Of a stretch of DNA of 64,000 nt, positions 44,523-53,272 are shown in pieces; position 1 is the stretch's first letter; the number at the start of each line of letters is the position of its first letter. Location: assembly GCA_964420985.1 (NCBI GenBank), contig CAYQUT010000004.1, positions 1 to 64,000 of the forward strand, given 5' to 3'. Origin of the DNA: CAMCTV01 sp964420985. Lineage in GTDB: Bacteria; Bacteroidota; Bacteroidia; Flavobacteriales_D; Sanyastnellaceae. Below the pieces are notes generated by a model. That model was not told where the DNA came from. It saw only the letters and a program-made list of their open reading frames with translations, and made no database searches. The position numbers and the translations under genes were made by a program.

Positions 44523-47285
44523 ATGAAGAACACCAGCACAATCAAATATTCCATTTTGGTCATTGCCTTCATTACCTTGAGCGCAATAAAAAGTTTAGCT
44601 CAATCCAATAGTGTGATCACATTGCTGATAACAGTAAAGGATGAGGAAAACGAGACTAAATTGGGCGGTGCTTCCATGACCATTTACAAGAATGGTGGTC
44701 AATTTGAATCCCTTACCGTCCCTGAAAATGGCAAAATCAAAAAAGAATTACAGCTGGGCCATACCTATGACATCAAATTTGGGATGGAAGGATATGCACA
44801 AAAGATTGCCAGAATAGATACCCGGAATGTTCCCAAAGAGGAGCAACCTGGAGGATATGAATTTACAATGGAAGTTTTTTTGTTCAAGCCGGTTGGAGGT
44901 TTCAATGTAGACATCATGAAAGAGCCAGCAGCCAAGGCCATTTATATGAGTGACATTGACAAAGTGGATTGGGATGAGGAATATATCCGAAAACAAAAAG
45001 AGAAAATTGATGCGGAATGGAAACGCGTAAAAGACGCGCGCAAAGCAGATGAAGCCAAGTACAAAGAATTTGATAAATTAATCGCAGAGGGTGATGATGA
45101 GGTGATTGTGAAGCGATATGAAAATGCCATAGCCAAGTATGAAGCTGCTCAAAAACTTTTTCCCGGAGATGCCTTACCCAAACAAAAAATTGAAAAGGTC
45201 AAAGAGTTGATGGGACAGGCTGACGAGGCCAAGAAAGAGGAAGCGCGTTACAGAATGTTGCTCATTGATGGTGAAGAAGCCATGAAGAATAGTCAATGGG
45301 ACGTTGCACAGGCAAAGTTTAACGAAGCCAAAAAAATGAAGCCCAAAGAAAAGGAGCCCAATGAAAAATTAGCTGAGTTAGACAAACGCATGAAAAATGC
45401 GGCCAAATATGCCCAATATGATGCCGTCATCAAAGACGCCAACAGGCTTTTTGACGCAGAAAAGTGGGAAGAATGTATGGCCAAATACAAAGAGGCCAGC
45501 AATATGATGCCGCAAGAAACTTATCCCAAAGAACGTTTTGCCCGGGCCAAAGAGTTATTGGATAAGTCTAAACTAGATGCCGACGCCCAAAACAAGAAAA
45601 ACAAACGATACGCAGAATTGATGGCGTTGGGACAAAAAGGAATCGATAAAAAAGATTACAGTACTGCTATAGTCAATTACCAAGAGGCCGCAGGATTAAA
45701 ACCCGATGAACAAGCACCCAAGGATAAAATTGATGAAATCAACAGATTGCTAAAAGAGCAAGAAGATGCCGTTCAAGCCAAAAAAGTAAAAGAAAAAGAA
45801 GACTTGGAAGCCGCCCAAAAGAGAAAGGAATACCTAGCTGTTCTAAAAAATGCGGATGAAATGTTCAAAGCTGCTGCATCAAAGGATTTGGCCAAACTTT
45901 CCCAATCAAAAGAATTCTACAATCAAGCTTTGGCCATTCTTCCCGCAGAAGGATATCCCAAATCGCAAATTGCAGAAGTAGAAGCACTCATCACCAAATT
46001 GAAAAGTGAGATGAACGCTGCTGAGTTGGAAAAGCAAATGAAAGAGGCTGAGCGACTGAAAAAAGAGGCTGAAATGAAACAAGCGCTCATTGATCAAGAA
46101 GAACGCGCCTTAGCTGAAAGAAGAAGAAGAGAAGAAGAAGAGGCTGAAAAGAAAAGAAAATTGGACGAGGCGCTCAATGGCGCAACCAAAGGAAGTGGCG
46201 GAGGAAACATGAGTGGTAGTGCTGCAGAAGATGCCTTAGATGCATTCTACAGAGAGGCACGCAAGCAAAGATCGCAACTGCGAGCAGATTCCATTGAACA
46301 AGAAAAAAGGAAATTTCATAACTACGATCGCTATTTCAGTAAGAAAAATGAAATGCGATTGGAGGAAACGGTGAAAGACTTAAGTGAGCTGTCTGAAACC
46401 AGCAATCGAATTCACATCCGTGGAGGAAAAATTCATGAAGTCAACGTCAAAACTACAGAAGAAGAGAATGCCCAATTTGCAGAGACCAACAAAAAATTAC
46501 TTCTTTCATCAGTAAAACAACGTGATGAACGCATTGAAGAGACTGAGACCTTTAAAAAAATGATTTTGAACGTCAGTACAAAGTCAGAAAGCATGCGTGA
46601 AAAGAGCAGCCGCATCAGTGTTCAAAAGCAAGAATTGGCCAATGAGCAAAATACTTATCAGCAGCGCTCTACAGACAGAACAAAAATGGCTGTGCGTGAT
46701 TTGGAATTGCAAAGAAAGGAATCAGAAAAAACTTTGAATTTTGGTCAAGAATCACAAAAGGCTCGTGTAACCGATTTCATCGAAGCCAATGCTGTTCTCA
46801 ATGCCAACAATGAATACTTGGCTTCTGCAGCGGATTCCAAAAGAGACATGAACATGACCAATGTGACCAGTCAAAAGGAAAGCTTAATCGCCAACAGCGA
46901 GGATAAGAAAGATATTCGTGATGAAAATCTCATGGCCATAGATGATGTCAAATACAATACTCAGTTGAATTTGAGGGCCAAGAAATCAAGCGCTGAAGAA
47001 GATGGATTTCAGAAGCGTGACGAACTATTTAAAGCTGCTGTTTTGCCCAAACATCAAACAAGATCAGAAATCATTGCCAATGTGCAAGAAGAAGATGATG
47101 CCATTACTGAAAGATCTTTTGATGTAGGAAATAAAAAAGTACTAGAAAGAACAGTAAAGACAGATGGACAAACTTTGGTTTACCGCAAGATAGTTTCTAC
47201 TGCTGGTGTATATTACTTCAAAAATGGTTTGAGTATCACTGAGCAAACATGGAAAGATGAGACCACAAATTTGATGTCCAAGTAA
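44523..47285 (+). CDS. Exported TPR-like and coiled-coil protein of unknown function
   Basis: A 920-residue protein with a signal peptide (ILVIAFITLSAIKSLAQ). Residues about 30-125 resemble a carboxypeptidase-regulatory-like Ig fold (LGGASMTIYKNGGQF, GHTYDIKFGMEGYAQKI). Residues about 170-520 hold roughly five helical repeats of ~65-75 residues with a shared pattern: Y..LI..G.., W..A..KY..A..., PKEKI..V..LL (e.g. EKWEECMAKYKEASNMMP, KDYSTAIVNYQEAAGLKP). A charged coiled coil (EEEEAEKKRKLDEA) and a Gly/Ser hinge follow, then a Lys/Glu-rich domain to the end. I know no named family. It is directly followed by aroQ with no gap. Confidence 0.75.
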   Translation: MKNTSTIKYSILVIAFITLSAIKSLAQSNSVITLLITVKDEENETKLGGASMTIYKNGGQFESLTVPENGKIKKELQLGHTYDIKFGMEGYAQKIARIDTRNVPKEEQPGGYEFTMEVFLFKPVGGFNVDIMKEPAAKAIYMSDIDKVDWDEEYIRKQKEKIDAEWKRVKDARKADEAKYKEFDKLIAEGDDEVIVKRYENAIAKYEAAQKLFPGDALPKQKIEKVKELMGQADEAKKEEARYRMLLIDGEEAMKNSQWDVAQAKFNEAKKMKPKEKEPNEKLAELDKRMKNAAKYAQYDAVIKDANRLFDAEKWEECMAKYKEASNMMPQETYPKERFARAKELLDKSKLDADAQNKKNKRYAELMALGQKGIDKKDYSTAIVNYQEAAGLKPDEQAPKDKIDEINRLLKEQEDAVQAKKVKEKEDLEAAQKRKEYLAVLKNADEMFKAAASKDLAKLSQSKEFYNQALAILPAEGYPKSQIAEVEALITKLKSEMNAAELEKQMKEAERLKKEAEMKQALIDQEERALAERRRREEEEAEKKRKLDEALNGATKGSGGGNMSGSAAEDALDAFYREARKQRSQLRADSIEQEKRKFHNYDRYFSKKNEMRLEETVKDLSELSETSNRIHIRGGKIHEVNVKTTEEENAQFAETNKKLLLSSVKQRDERIEETETFKKMILNVSTKSESMREKSSRISVQKQELANEQNTYQQRSTDRTKMAVRDLELQRKESEKTLNFGQESQKARVTDFIEANAVLNANNEYLASAADSKRDMNMTNVTSQKESLIANSEDKKDIRDENLMAIDDVKYNTQLNLRAKKSSAEEDGFQKRDELFKAAVLPKHQTRSEIIANVQEEDDAITERSFDVGNKKVLERTVKTDGQTLVYRKIVSTAGVYYFKNGLSITEQTWKDETTNLMSK

Positions 47286-47717
47286 ATGTCGTTCAAGATT
47301 ACAGTCATCAATGGTCCCAATCTTAACCTCCTCCATTTAAGGGAAACTTTTCTTTATGGAAATGAAGGGCTCGACAAAATAGCCGACCACCTCAAGGCAA
47401 ATTTTCCCAACCAAGAGTTTGACTTTTTTCAATCCAATATTGAAGGAGAAATCATAGAAAAAATACAAGGTTGTATCAAAGAACAATCGGCTATCATCAT
47501 TAATCCCGGTGGTTATGCGCATACTAGTGTGGCCATCAAAGACGCATTGGAATTGGTTCAGCATCCAAAAATTGAAGTACATCTTTCCAATATTCATAAC
47601 AGAGAGGAATTCAGAAAACACAGCATCACAGCAACAGCTTGTCATGGCGTAATAGCCGGTTTAAAAAAAGATGGATACCGACTAGCCGTTCTGGCTATTC
47701 ATGCATTAGCCCTTTGA
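47286..47717 (+). CDS. aroQ: Type II 3-dehydroquinate dehydratase
   Basis: AroQ removes water from 3-dehydroquinate in the shikimate pathway. The 143-residue protein is of normal length. It has INGPNLNLL, the flexible-lid Arg and Tyr (LRETFLYGN), NPGGYAHTSVAIKDAL and the catalytic His region EVHLSNIHNREEFR. The glycine after NLL in most family members is His here. The ATG follows the stop of the 920-residue protein immediately, so both are probably on one transcript. Convergent overlap of 12 bases with the next gene. Confidence 0.95.
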   Translation: MSFKITVINGPNLNLLHLRETFLYGNEGLDKIADHLKANFPNQEFDFFQSNIEGEIIEKIQGCIKEQSAIIINPGGYAHTSVAIKDALELVQHPKIEVHLSNIHNREEFRKHSITATACHGVIAGLKKDGYRLAVLAIHALAL

Positions 47718-48275
47718 GTAGGCCTTAATGGCACTATCCAAGACACGAACCAAGTTCTCCGCAGAACGCACATCCAATTGTTTCCCAATTCTGTATTGAG
47801 TTGAACCATGAAGGAAGCCCACGCGTTCACCCCCGATGATCCAAAAGCTATCATCCAAAAAAGCCAAAAAATTTCCTGGATCTGATTTAATTAAACCCAA
47901 CTTTTGGATTGACTTTAACTTTAATTTTTCCTTCTTCCCTCTTTTACCAAAAGCATTTTGAATTTCCATTTCCCCTTGACGAATCCATATTTTCTCCATA
48001 CCCATCCTTCTCCACAAAAATGCCTTGCCTATTCGAACAAAAAAATACATCCACAGTGAGGAGCAAACAATAAAGAATATCCGATCAGAAAGTACCTGGG
48101 CTACTAGAGCATAGTAAATAAAAACACCACCACAATAGGTCCAAGCCAATAACCATGATAAAAGCACACTCAATTTCCAGCGTTCGACTTTCTGATCAAT
48201 TTCAATATAAATTTCTTGATCTGGAGTTTTACTTACCAAAATCCGAGGAGCAATTTTTTGTGTACTATTTTTCAT
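47706..48275 (-). CDS. Small membrane protein of unknown function
   Basis: A 189-residue protein with two membrane segments (about residues 35-56, SVLLSWLLAWTYCGGVFIYY, and 64-84, FFIVCSSLWMYFFVRI) and a basic soluble C-terminal half (IWIRQGEMEIQNAFGKRGKK, AENLVRVLDSAIKAY). The C-terminal half has the look of a small PH-like or two-strand domain, but I cannot name a family. Its ATG overlaps the bshA stop (ATGA), so it is co-translated with bshA. Confidence 0.7.
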   Translation of the reverse strand: MKNSTQKIAPRILVSKTPDQEIYIEIDQKVERWKLSVLLSWLLAWTYCGGVFIYYALVAQVLSDRIFFIVCSSLWMYFFVRIGKAFLWRRMGMEKIWIRQGEMEIQNAFGKRGKKEKLKLKSIQKLGLIKSDPGNFLAFLDDSFWIIGGERVGFLHGSTQYRIGKQLDVRSAENLVRVLDSAIKAYSKG

Positions 48276-49408
48276 CTTTTATTCAATGCATTTTGGTAAA
48301 CGCTGAGATATTCAGCCGAAATCTTAAGCACTTCAAATTGACCTGCAATTTTCCTTGCGCCCTCTGAAAATCTTTTGTGATCCTTAAAAATTTGTATAGA
48401 CGCCTCTGCCATCGATTCAATATCCCCGACAGGACATAGAAAACCCGAAACATTTTGAACATTCACTTCTGGGAGTCCTCCAGTGTCAGAAGATACCACT
48501 GGAACTCCTAAAGCCATTGCCTCTAAAGCACTAAGACCAAAACTCTCTGACTCTGAGGGAAGAATAAACAAATCCGCTCCTGCCAATATTTCTTGAGGCT
48601 CTTTTACACTCCCCACAAAATAAATTTTGTCTTCCAATTCATTTTCTCTGCTCCATTGCTCTGCTTTGTGTCTATCTGGACCATCACCCACCATTACCAA
48701 TTTGGCATCCGTTTGATTGACTATTCTTTTAAAAATAGACAGCACATCCATTACCCTCTTTACAGGTCTAAAGTTTGACGTATGAACACAAAGTCGCTCA
48801 TCGCCACTAACAAATTCTCGTCGAACAATCTCCCTCCATTTGTCGCACTCGGGAACCACTTGGATAAAATTAGGAATCACTGATATTTCTTTCTTGATAT
48901 TAAAAAAACGATAGGTGTCTTCCTTTAAACTCTCACTCACTGCTGTAATGGCATCCGAGTGATTAATGGCAAAGGTGATCACAGGTTTAAACGAATCATC
49001 TTTTCCCAATAAAGTGATATCGGTACCGTGTAGTGTAGTAACAACGGGAATATGAATTCCTTCATCCATTAATATTTTCTTGGCCATGTAGGCCGCTGAG
49101 GCATGCGGGATAGCGTAATGAACATGTAAAACATCCAATTTCTCAAACTTCACGACATCTACCATTTTACTCGCCAAAACCAACTCGTATGGGGGGTAAA
49201 CAAAAAGCGGATATTCACTTACGTTCACTTCGTGAAATCGGATATTCTTATTTACTCCATTCAAACGGACTGGCTGTGAGTAGGTGATAAAATGTACTTG
49301 ATGACCCTGATTGGCCAGTGCAATTCCCAATTCTGTTGCTACCACTCCACTACCACCATAAGTGGGGTAACCCACCATTCCTATTCGTAAAGGTCGCAAT
49401 TCATTCAT
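48272..49408 (-). CDS. bshA: N-acetyl-alpha-D-glucosaminyl L-malate synthase BshA
   Basis: BshA joins GlcNAc from UDP-GlcNAc to L-malate, the first step of bacillithiol synthesis. The 378-residue GT4 glycosyltransferase starts LRIGMVGYPTYGGSGVVATELG, a signature of BshA, followed by VHYAIPHASAAYMAKKIL, TTLHGTDITLLGKDDSF and the C-terminal donor motif LPSESESFGLSALEAMALGVP with the E-x7-E glutamates. Bacillithiol is the main low-molecular-weight thiol of many Bacteroidota. A perfect -7 box ends five bases before the ATG. Confidence 0.94.
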   Translation of the reverse strand: MNELRPLRIGMVGYPTYGGSGVVATELGIALANQGHQVHFITYSQPVRLNGVNKNIRFHEVNVSEYPLFVYPPYELVLASKMVDVVKFEKLDVLHVHYAIPHASAAYMAKKILMDEGIHIPVVTTLHGTDITLLGKDDSFKPVITFAINHSDAITAVSESLKEDTYRFFNIKKEISVIPNFIQVVPECDKWREIVRREFVSGDERLCVHTSNFRPVKRVMDVLSIFKRIVNQTDAKLVMVGDGPDRHKAEQWSRENELEDKIYFVGSVKEPQEILAGADLFILPSESESFGLSALEAMALGVPVVSSDTGGLPEVNVQNVSGFLCPVGDIESMAEASIQIFKDHKRFSEGARKIAGQFEVLKISAEYLSVYQNALNKR

Positions 49409-49413
49409 TGTGG

Positions 49414-49421
49414 CAAAGTTA
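49414..49421 (-). promoter_or_regulatory. Candidate -7 box five bases before bshA
   Basis: Minus-strand TAACTTTG ends 5 bases before the bshA ATG. With the usual -7 geometry transcription would begin at or next to the start codon, so the bshA message may be leaderless. Confidence 0.45.
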
Positions 49422-49436
49422 CAACACCCCTATTGC

Positions 49437-52400
49437 TTAGTGGAACAATTGATGATAAACTTCTGTTTGAATCTTTGTTCGATAATTGCCTTGAATCAAC
49501 TTCTTATTGTCCACAGAAGGATGTATCCTATTGCTCAAGAATACAAATATTACATCATGCTCCGGATCCACCCATCCCATTGTCCCAGTAAATCCGGTGT
49601 GTCCAAAACTGGTATCAGAAACCAAAGCAGATGCACTGCCTCCACCCGATGAATTCAATGCAGGTTTGTCCAATACCAATCCACGTCTATTGCCCGCAAT
49701 ATGCCGTTGATTAAACAAATCAACCGTTTCTGGTTTAATAAACTGCCGTCCACGATAATTACCTTTATTATTCAACATCTGAAGAATTACCGCTAAATCA
49801 TAGGCATCTGAAAACAGTCCAGCATGTCCAGCGACGCCACCCATTAAGGCCGCGGTCTCATCATGCACATATCCATGAATCAACTGATGCCTAAAAACAG
49901 TGTCATTCTCAGTTGGTGCAATTTGCTCTCTTGTTAATCTATCCAAAGGCAAATAGCCAATTGTGCTTAAACCTAGCGGATGGTAAAACTTCTCATTCAT
50001 GAATTCGTTCCATTCCTTTCCGGTTTTGGTTTCAACAAATTCCTTCACAAAAAAATATCCCAAATCACTGTACTCATATTGTGCCGGAACTTTAAGAGGG
50101 GTTTCAAGTATTTTTTTTCGAATGTAATGAATCACACAACTATCTGCATACAAACTATCTGCTACTATTTTATCACCAGAACTTTTCCTCTTATTATGCC
50201 AAGCGGATGAATTGAGCTCGTTGGCAAATGGAATAAAACTTTTAAATCCGGCCTGATGAGACAACAAATCTTTCCACTTCACTTTTGCATAAGGCGACTT
50301 TCTGGGAAATTGAAGACTCTCTCCCATCGTCGATTCTAAATCCCAATAACCGTGATCAAACATCCACATCATGGCCAAGCCCGATGCCGCCAATTTGGTA
50401 ATGGAAGCCAAATCATACACTGAATTCAGTTGAACGGGTTGAAGGCCCTTATTGTCTAAATAACCATACGCCCTGTCATAAACAATTTCGCCACCATGAG
50501 CCACTAATAATCTGCATCCGGGAAATGCTCCTTCACTCAATCCTTTATTGATCAAAGAGTCAACAGTCTTCCACTCATAATGGTATTTAAAAGTATTCTT
50601 TTTCTGAACTGTTTGAAACATGTTCTCCTGATACTCTTTGTTCTTTGATACAACAATATTTCTTGACTTAACCAGTTCCAACTGACCAACTGAAGATAGA
50701 ACGGCTTTGGACAACACATTCTGTTTTGGAATTTCTATCCCATCACCGCATTTCCATATGGAACCTACACTGACGGGCAATTTTCCAGAAAACCCTCTTG
50801 CTCCAGCAATGGCCTCAATCATTAAATGTTGGGTTAAATCATCATCCTGATAACCAATAGATAGAATATCAAAATTTGAAATTTCTTTTTCGTTTCCCAA
50901 AGCGTATGGATTGGCAAACAGCAATAACATTTTATTTTTCTGATTTTCCCAAGTGGAAATCCAATTCAACCAATTCGGGGAAACGCTAAAATTCTTGGAT
51001 GCTTTACTGGAGGTATTAACAAATGCAAAACCTACTTGCTGATATCCATTGAGCAATGAAAGCAGCACCTGGGCTGTATCACGCCATGTAGTATCAACAT
51101 CACGTTGCCAGAAAAAACAATCAACATTTCCCAACATATCAGCTGATTTGGAAATTTGAAATGTCGAATCGCCTCCAATAATGACCACGGCCTTTCTGTT
51201 TTCAGGATTTCTCCATTCTACAAGTGCCGCAGAATCAGATTGAAGCAATGTCAATGCTGCGGCATTAACCTCTTCATACATCTTCAGTGCATCTTCATTT
51301 CCAAGATCGTTCATCACATTTTCCTTTTTCAGATGAACAGGCGAGTTTAATCCACACCACTCTTTGCTCTGTAATATTTTATAACAACTTTCATTGATTC
51401 TCTCCATTGGTAATTCACCCGTTGATATTTTGGATTTTATGGCCTCAATGGCCTTAGGAATATTAGACGGAAATAATAAAATATCATTACCCGCCTGAAT
51501 AGCCATCACTTCCATTTCACCTTGCTTGAAGTGTTTGGCGACACCTTGCATATTCAACGCATCAGTGACAATAAGGCCATTAAAGCCCATCTTCTTTTTG
51601 AGTAAACCTTCTATTAATGAGGAAGATAAAGAGGCAGGTATTCCCGGGCGATTTTCATATGCTGGAACATAAAGATGGCCTGTCATTACGCTAGACAATC
51701 CATCTTTAAACAAAGGAAGATAAGGATACAATTCTAGGCTATCCAATCTCTCCTTGGAAAATGGGATAACTGGCATATCTTCATGGCTATCTGTATCTGT
51801 ATCTCCGTGACCAGGAAAATGTTTGGCACATGCAAGAATATTATTGTCTTGTAAACCTCTCATAAAAGCTTGACTAGCCTTCAAAACCGTTTCTCTACTC
51901 TCTCCAAATGAGCGATTGCTAATGACAGGGTTTTGAGGATTATTGTTAATATCCACCACTGGTGAAAAGCTAAAATGGACACCTAATCTTTTCAATTGTT
52001 TAGCCGTCTCTGACGCGTAATTCTTAACTATGTTTAAATCAGAAATGGCACCCAAGGTCAGTTGCCTTGGATACAAAATTGTAGAGTCCAGACGCATACT
52101 CAAGCCCCACTCAGCATCCATTCCAATCAATAACGGAATACTAGAAAAATCTTGATAACGTTGAGTACATTTCAATTGGTTTTGTGGACCTCCTTGAAAA
52201 AAAATAATCCCACCTACACCATATTTGGTGATCCACTCCACCATTTGCTTATCATTAAAATACATGTGTTTTGGGTCACTCCAAGCAGGAACCATAAACA
52301 ACTGTCCAATTTTTTGATCCAATGATAGCGTTTGAAAAACAGAATCCGCCCAAGGTGTTGGAGCACGCATAAAAACAGGTTGCGCCCGAGCTCCCATGCA

Positions 52401-52442
52401 CACAACACTCAGCATTAAAAAATTTAAAATTACCCTTCTCAT
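49437..52442 (-). CDS. GH3 beta-N-acetylglucosaminidase fused to a serine beta-lactamase-like domain
   Basis: A 1,001-residue exported protein with signal peptide MRRVILNFLMLSVVCMGARA. Residues about 30-370 are a GH3 domain of the NagZ type: LIGMDAEWGLSMRL, KHFPGHGDTDTDSHEDMP (His/Asp acid-base dyad) and the nucleophile Asp in LIVTDALNMQGV. A GH3 C-terminal-like region follows to about 600. Residues about 640-1000 are a beta-lactamase/DD-peptidase-like domain: S-x-x-K as SITK (about 680), YSD at about 788 in place of the usual YxN, and HTG (about 947). Likely role: removing GlcNAc and acting on peptide or ester bonds in periplasmic peptidoglycan turnover; the second activity is inferred. Confidence 0.9.
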   Translation of the reverse strand: MRRVILNFLMLSVVCMGARAQPVFMRAPTPWADSVFQTLSLDQKIGQLFMVPAWSDPKHMYFNDKQMVEWITKYGVGGIIFFQGGPQNQLKCTQRYQDFSSIPLLIGMDAEWGLSMRLDSTILYPRQLTLGAISDLNIVKNYASETAKQLKRLGVHFSFSPVVDINNNPQNPVISNRSFGESRETVLKASQAFMRGLQDNNILACAKHFPGHGDTDTDSHEDMPVIPFSKERLDSLELYPYLPLFKDGLSSVMTGHLYVPAYENRPGIPASLSSSLIEGLLKKKMGFNGLIVTDALNMQGVAKHFKQGEMEVMAIQAGNDILLFPSNIPKAIEAIKSKISTGELPMERINESCYKILQSKEWCGLNSPVHLKKENVMNDLGNEDALKMYEEVNAAALTLLQSDSAALVEWRNPENRKAVVIIGGDSTFQISKSADMLGNVDCFFWQRDVDTTWRDTAQVLLSLLNGYQQVGFAFVNTSSKASKNFSVSPNWLNWISTWENQKNKMLLLFANPYALGNEKEISNFDILSIGYQDDDLTQHLMIEAIAGARGFSGKLPVSVGSIWKCGDGIEIPKQNVLSKAVLSSVGQLELVKSRNIVVSKNKEYQENMFQTVQKKNTFKYHYEWKTVDSLINKGLSEGAFPGCRLLVAHGGEIVYDRAYGYLDNKGLQPVQLNSVYDLASITKLAASGLAMMWMFDHGYWDLESTMGESLQFPRKSPYAKVKWKDLLSHQAGFKSFIPFANELNSSAWHNKRKSSGDKIVADSLYADSCVIHYIRKKILETPLKVPAQYEYSDLGYFFVKEFVETKTGKEWNEFMNEKFYHPLGLSTIGYLPLDRLTREQIAPTENDTVFRHQLIHGYVHDETAALMGGVAGHAGLFSDAYDLAVILQMLNNKGNYRGRQFIKPETVDLFNQRHIAGNRRGLVLDKPALNSSGGGSASALVSDTSFGHTGFTGTMGWVDPEHDVIFVFLSNRIHPSVDNKKLIQGNYRTKIQTEVYHQLFH

Positions 52443-52516
52443 TAACCACCAAAGTAATTCAGTGGAGAAAGGGATAAGAATGATTAATGAAAAAAGGCAA
52501 ACAAAGGTTTGTTGAA

Positions 52517-53212
52517 TTACTGATCAATACGTTTGACTGCCTGTGCCATAACAAATTCAAACTGCTCATCAATGGTCAAGTTAGAATTATCAACAACAAC
52601 AGCATCTTCAGCTTGTCTAAGGGGATCAATCTCACGTGTGGTATCAATCAGATCTCGGTTCGTAATATTGCTTTTGATCTCCTCAAATGAAACATCTAAA
52701 CCCGCAGCAATGAGCTCATCATATCGTCTTCTAGAACGAACATCAGCATCGGCCATCATAAAGATTTTCAACTCAGCCTCAGGCATTACAACGGTTCCAA
52801 TATCACGACCATCCATCACGACACCCTTTGACTCTGCCAACCTTTTTTGTAATCGCACTAATTTTACCCTCACCTCTTTCACTGCACTCACTAAGGACAC
52901 GTGATTAGAAACCTGTATGGATCTAATTTCTCTTTCAACATTTACTCCATTCAGATAAATTTCTTGTTCGCCTGAATCTGTATTGTACTTAAATGAGACC
53001 ACGACATGATCGAGTAGACGAACCAACATAGGTTCATCAATGGCTTGATCTTTCTTGATACAATTGTTTTGTAATGCAAACAAGGTAATTGCGCGGTACA
53101 TCGCTCCTGTATCCACATAAAAATAATACAGTGCTTTAGCGACGGCTTTGGCAATGGTACTTTTCCCGCAGGATGAGTAACCATCGATGGCAATATTTAT
53201 CTTCTTCCTCAC
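52517..53212 (-). CDS. cmk: Cytidylate kinase
   Basis: Cmk phosphorylates CMP and dCMP. The 231-residue protein has the P-loop IAIDGYSSCGKSTIAKAVA, VDTGAMYRAITLFAL, the CMP-binding insert and MDGRDIGTVVMPEAELKIFM, followed by the lid with RSRRRYDEL. The initiation codon at this position is GTG; there is no ATG between it and the P-loop, so GTG is required. The upstream 60 bases contain a hairpin shared with the end of the DegP gene. Confidence 0.95.
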   Translation of the reverse strand: MRKKINIAIDGYSSCGKSTIAKAVAKALYYFYVDTGAMYRAITLFALQNNCIKKDQAIDEPMLVRLLDHVVVSFKYNTDSGEQEIYLNGVNVEREIRSIQVSNHVSLVSAVKEVRVKLVRLQKRLAESKGVVMDGRDIGTVVMPEAELKIFMMADADVRSRRRYDELIAAGLDVSFEEIKSNITNRDLIDTTREIDPLRQAEDAVVVDNSNLTIDEQFEFVMAQAVKRIDQ

Positions 53213-53220
53213 GGGTGTCG

Positions 53221-53255
53221 AAAATACAACAGGTATTTCAAACCCGTTGTATTTT
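53221..53255 (-). terminator. Hairpin between degP and cmk
   Basis: AAAATACAAC (53221-53230) pairs with GTTGTATTTT (53246-53255), extended by GGT/ACC after one mismatch, with a seven-base loop. On the minus strand it ends in TTTT 18 bases past the DegP stop, so it can act as a terminator. It also overlaps a near-consensus -7 box (TATTTTCG, 53226-53219) in front of cmk. Confidence 0.55.
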
Positions 53256-53272
53256 CATTGAAGAAATTTTCA

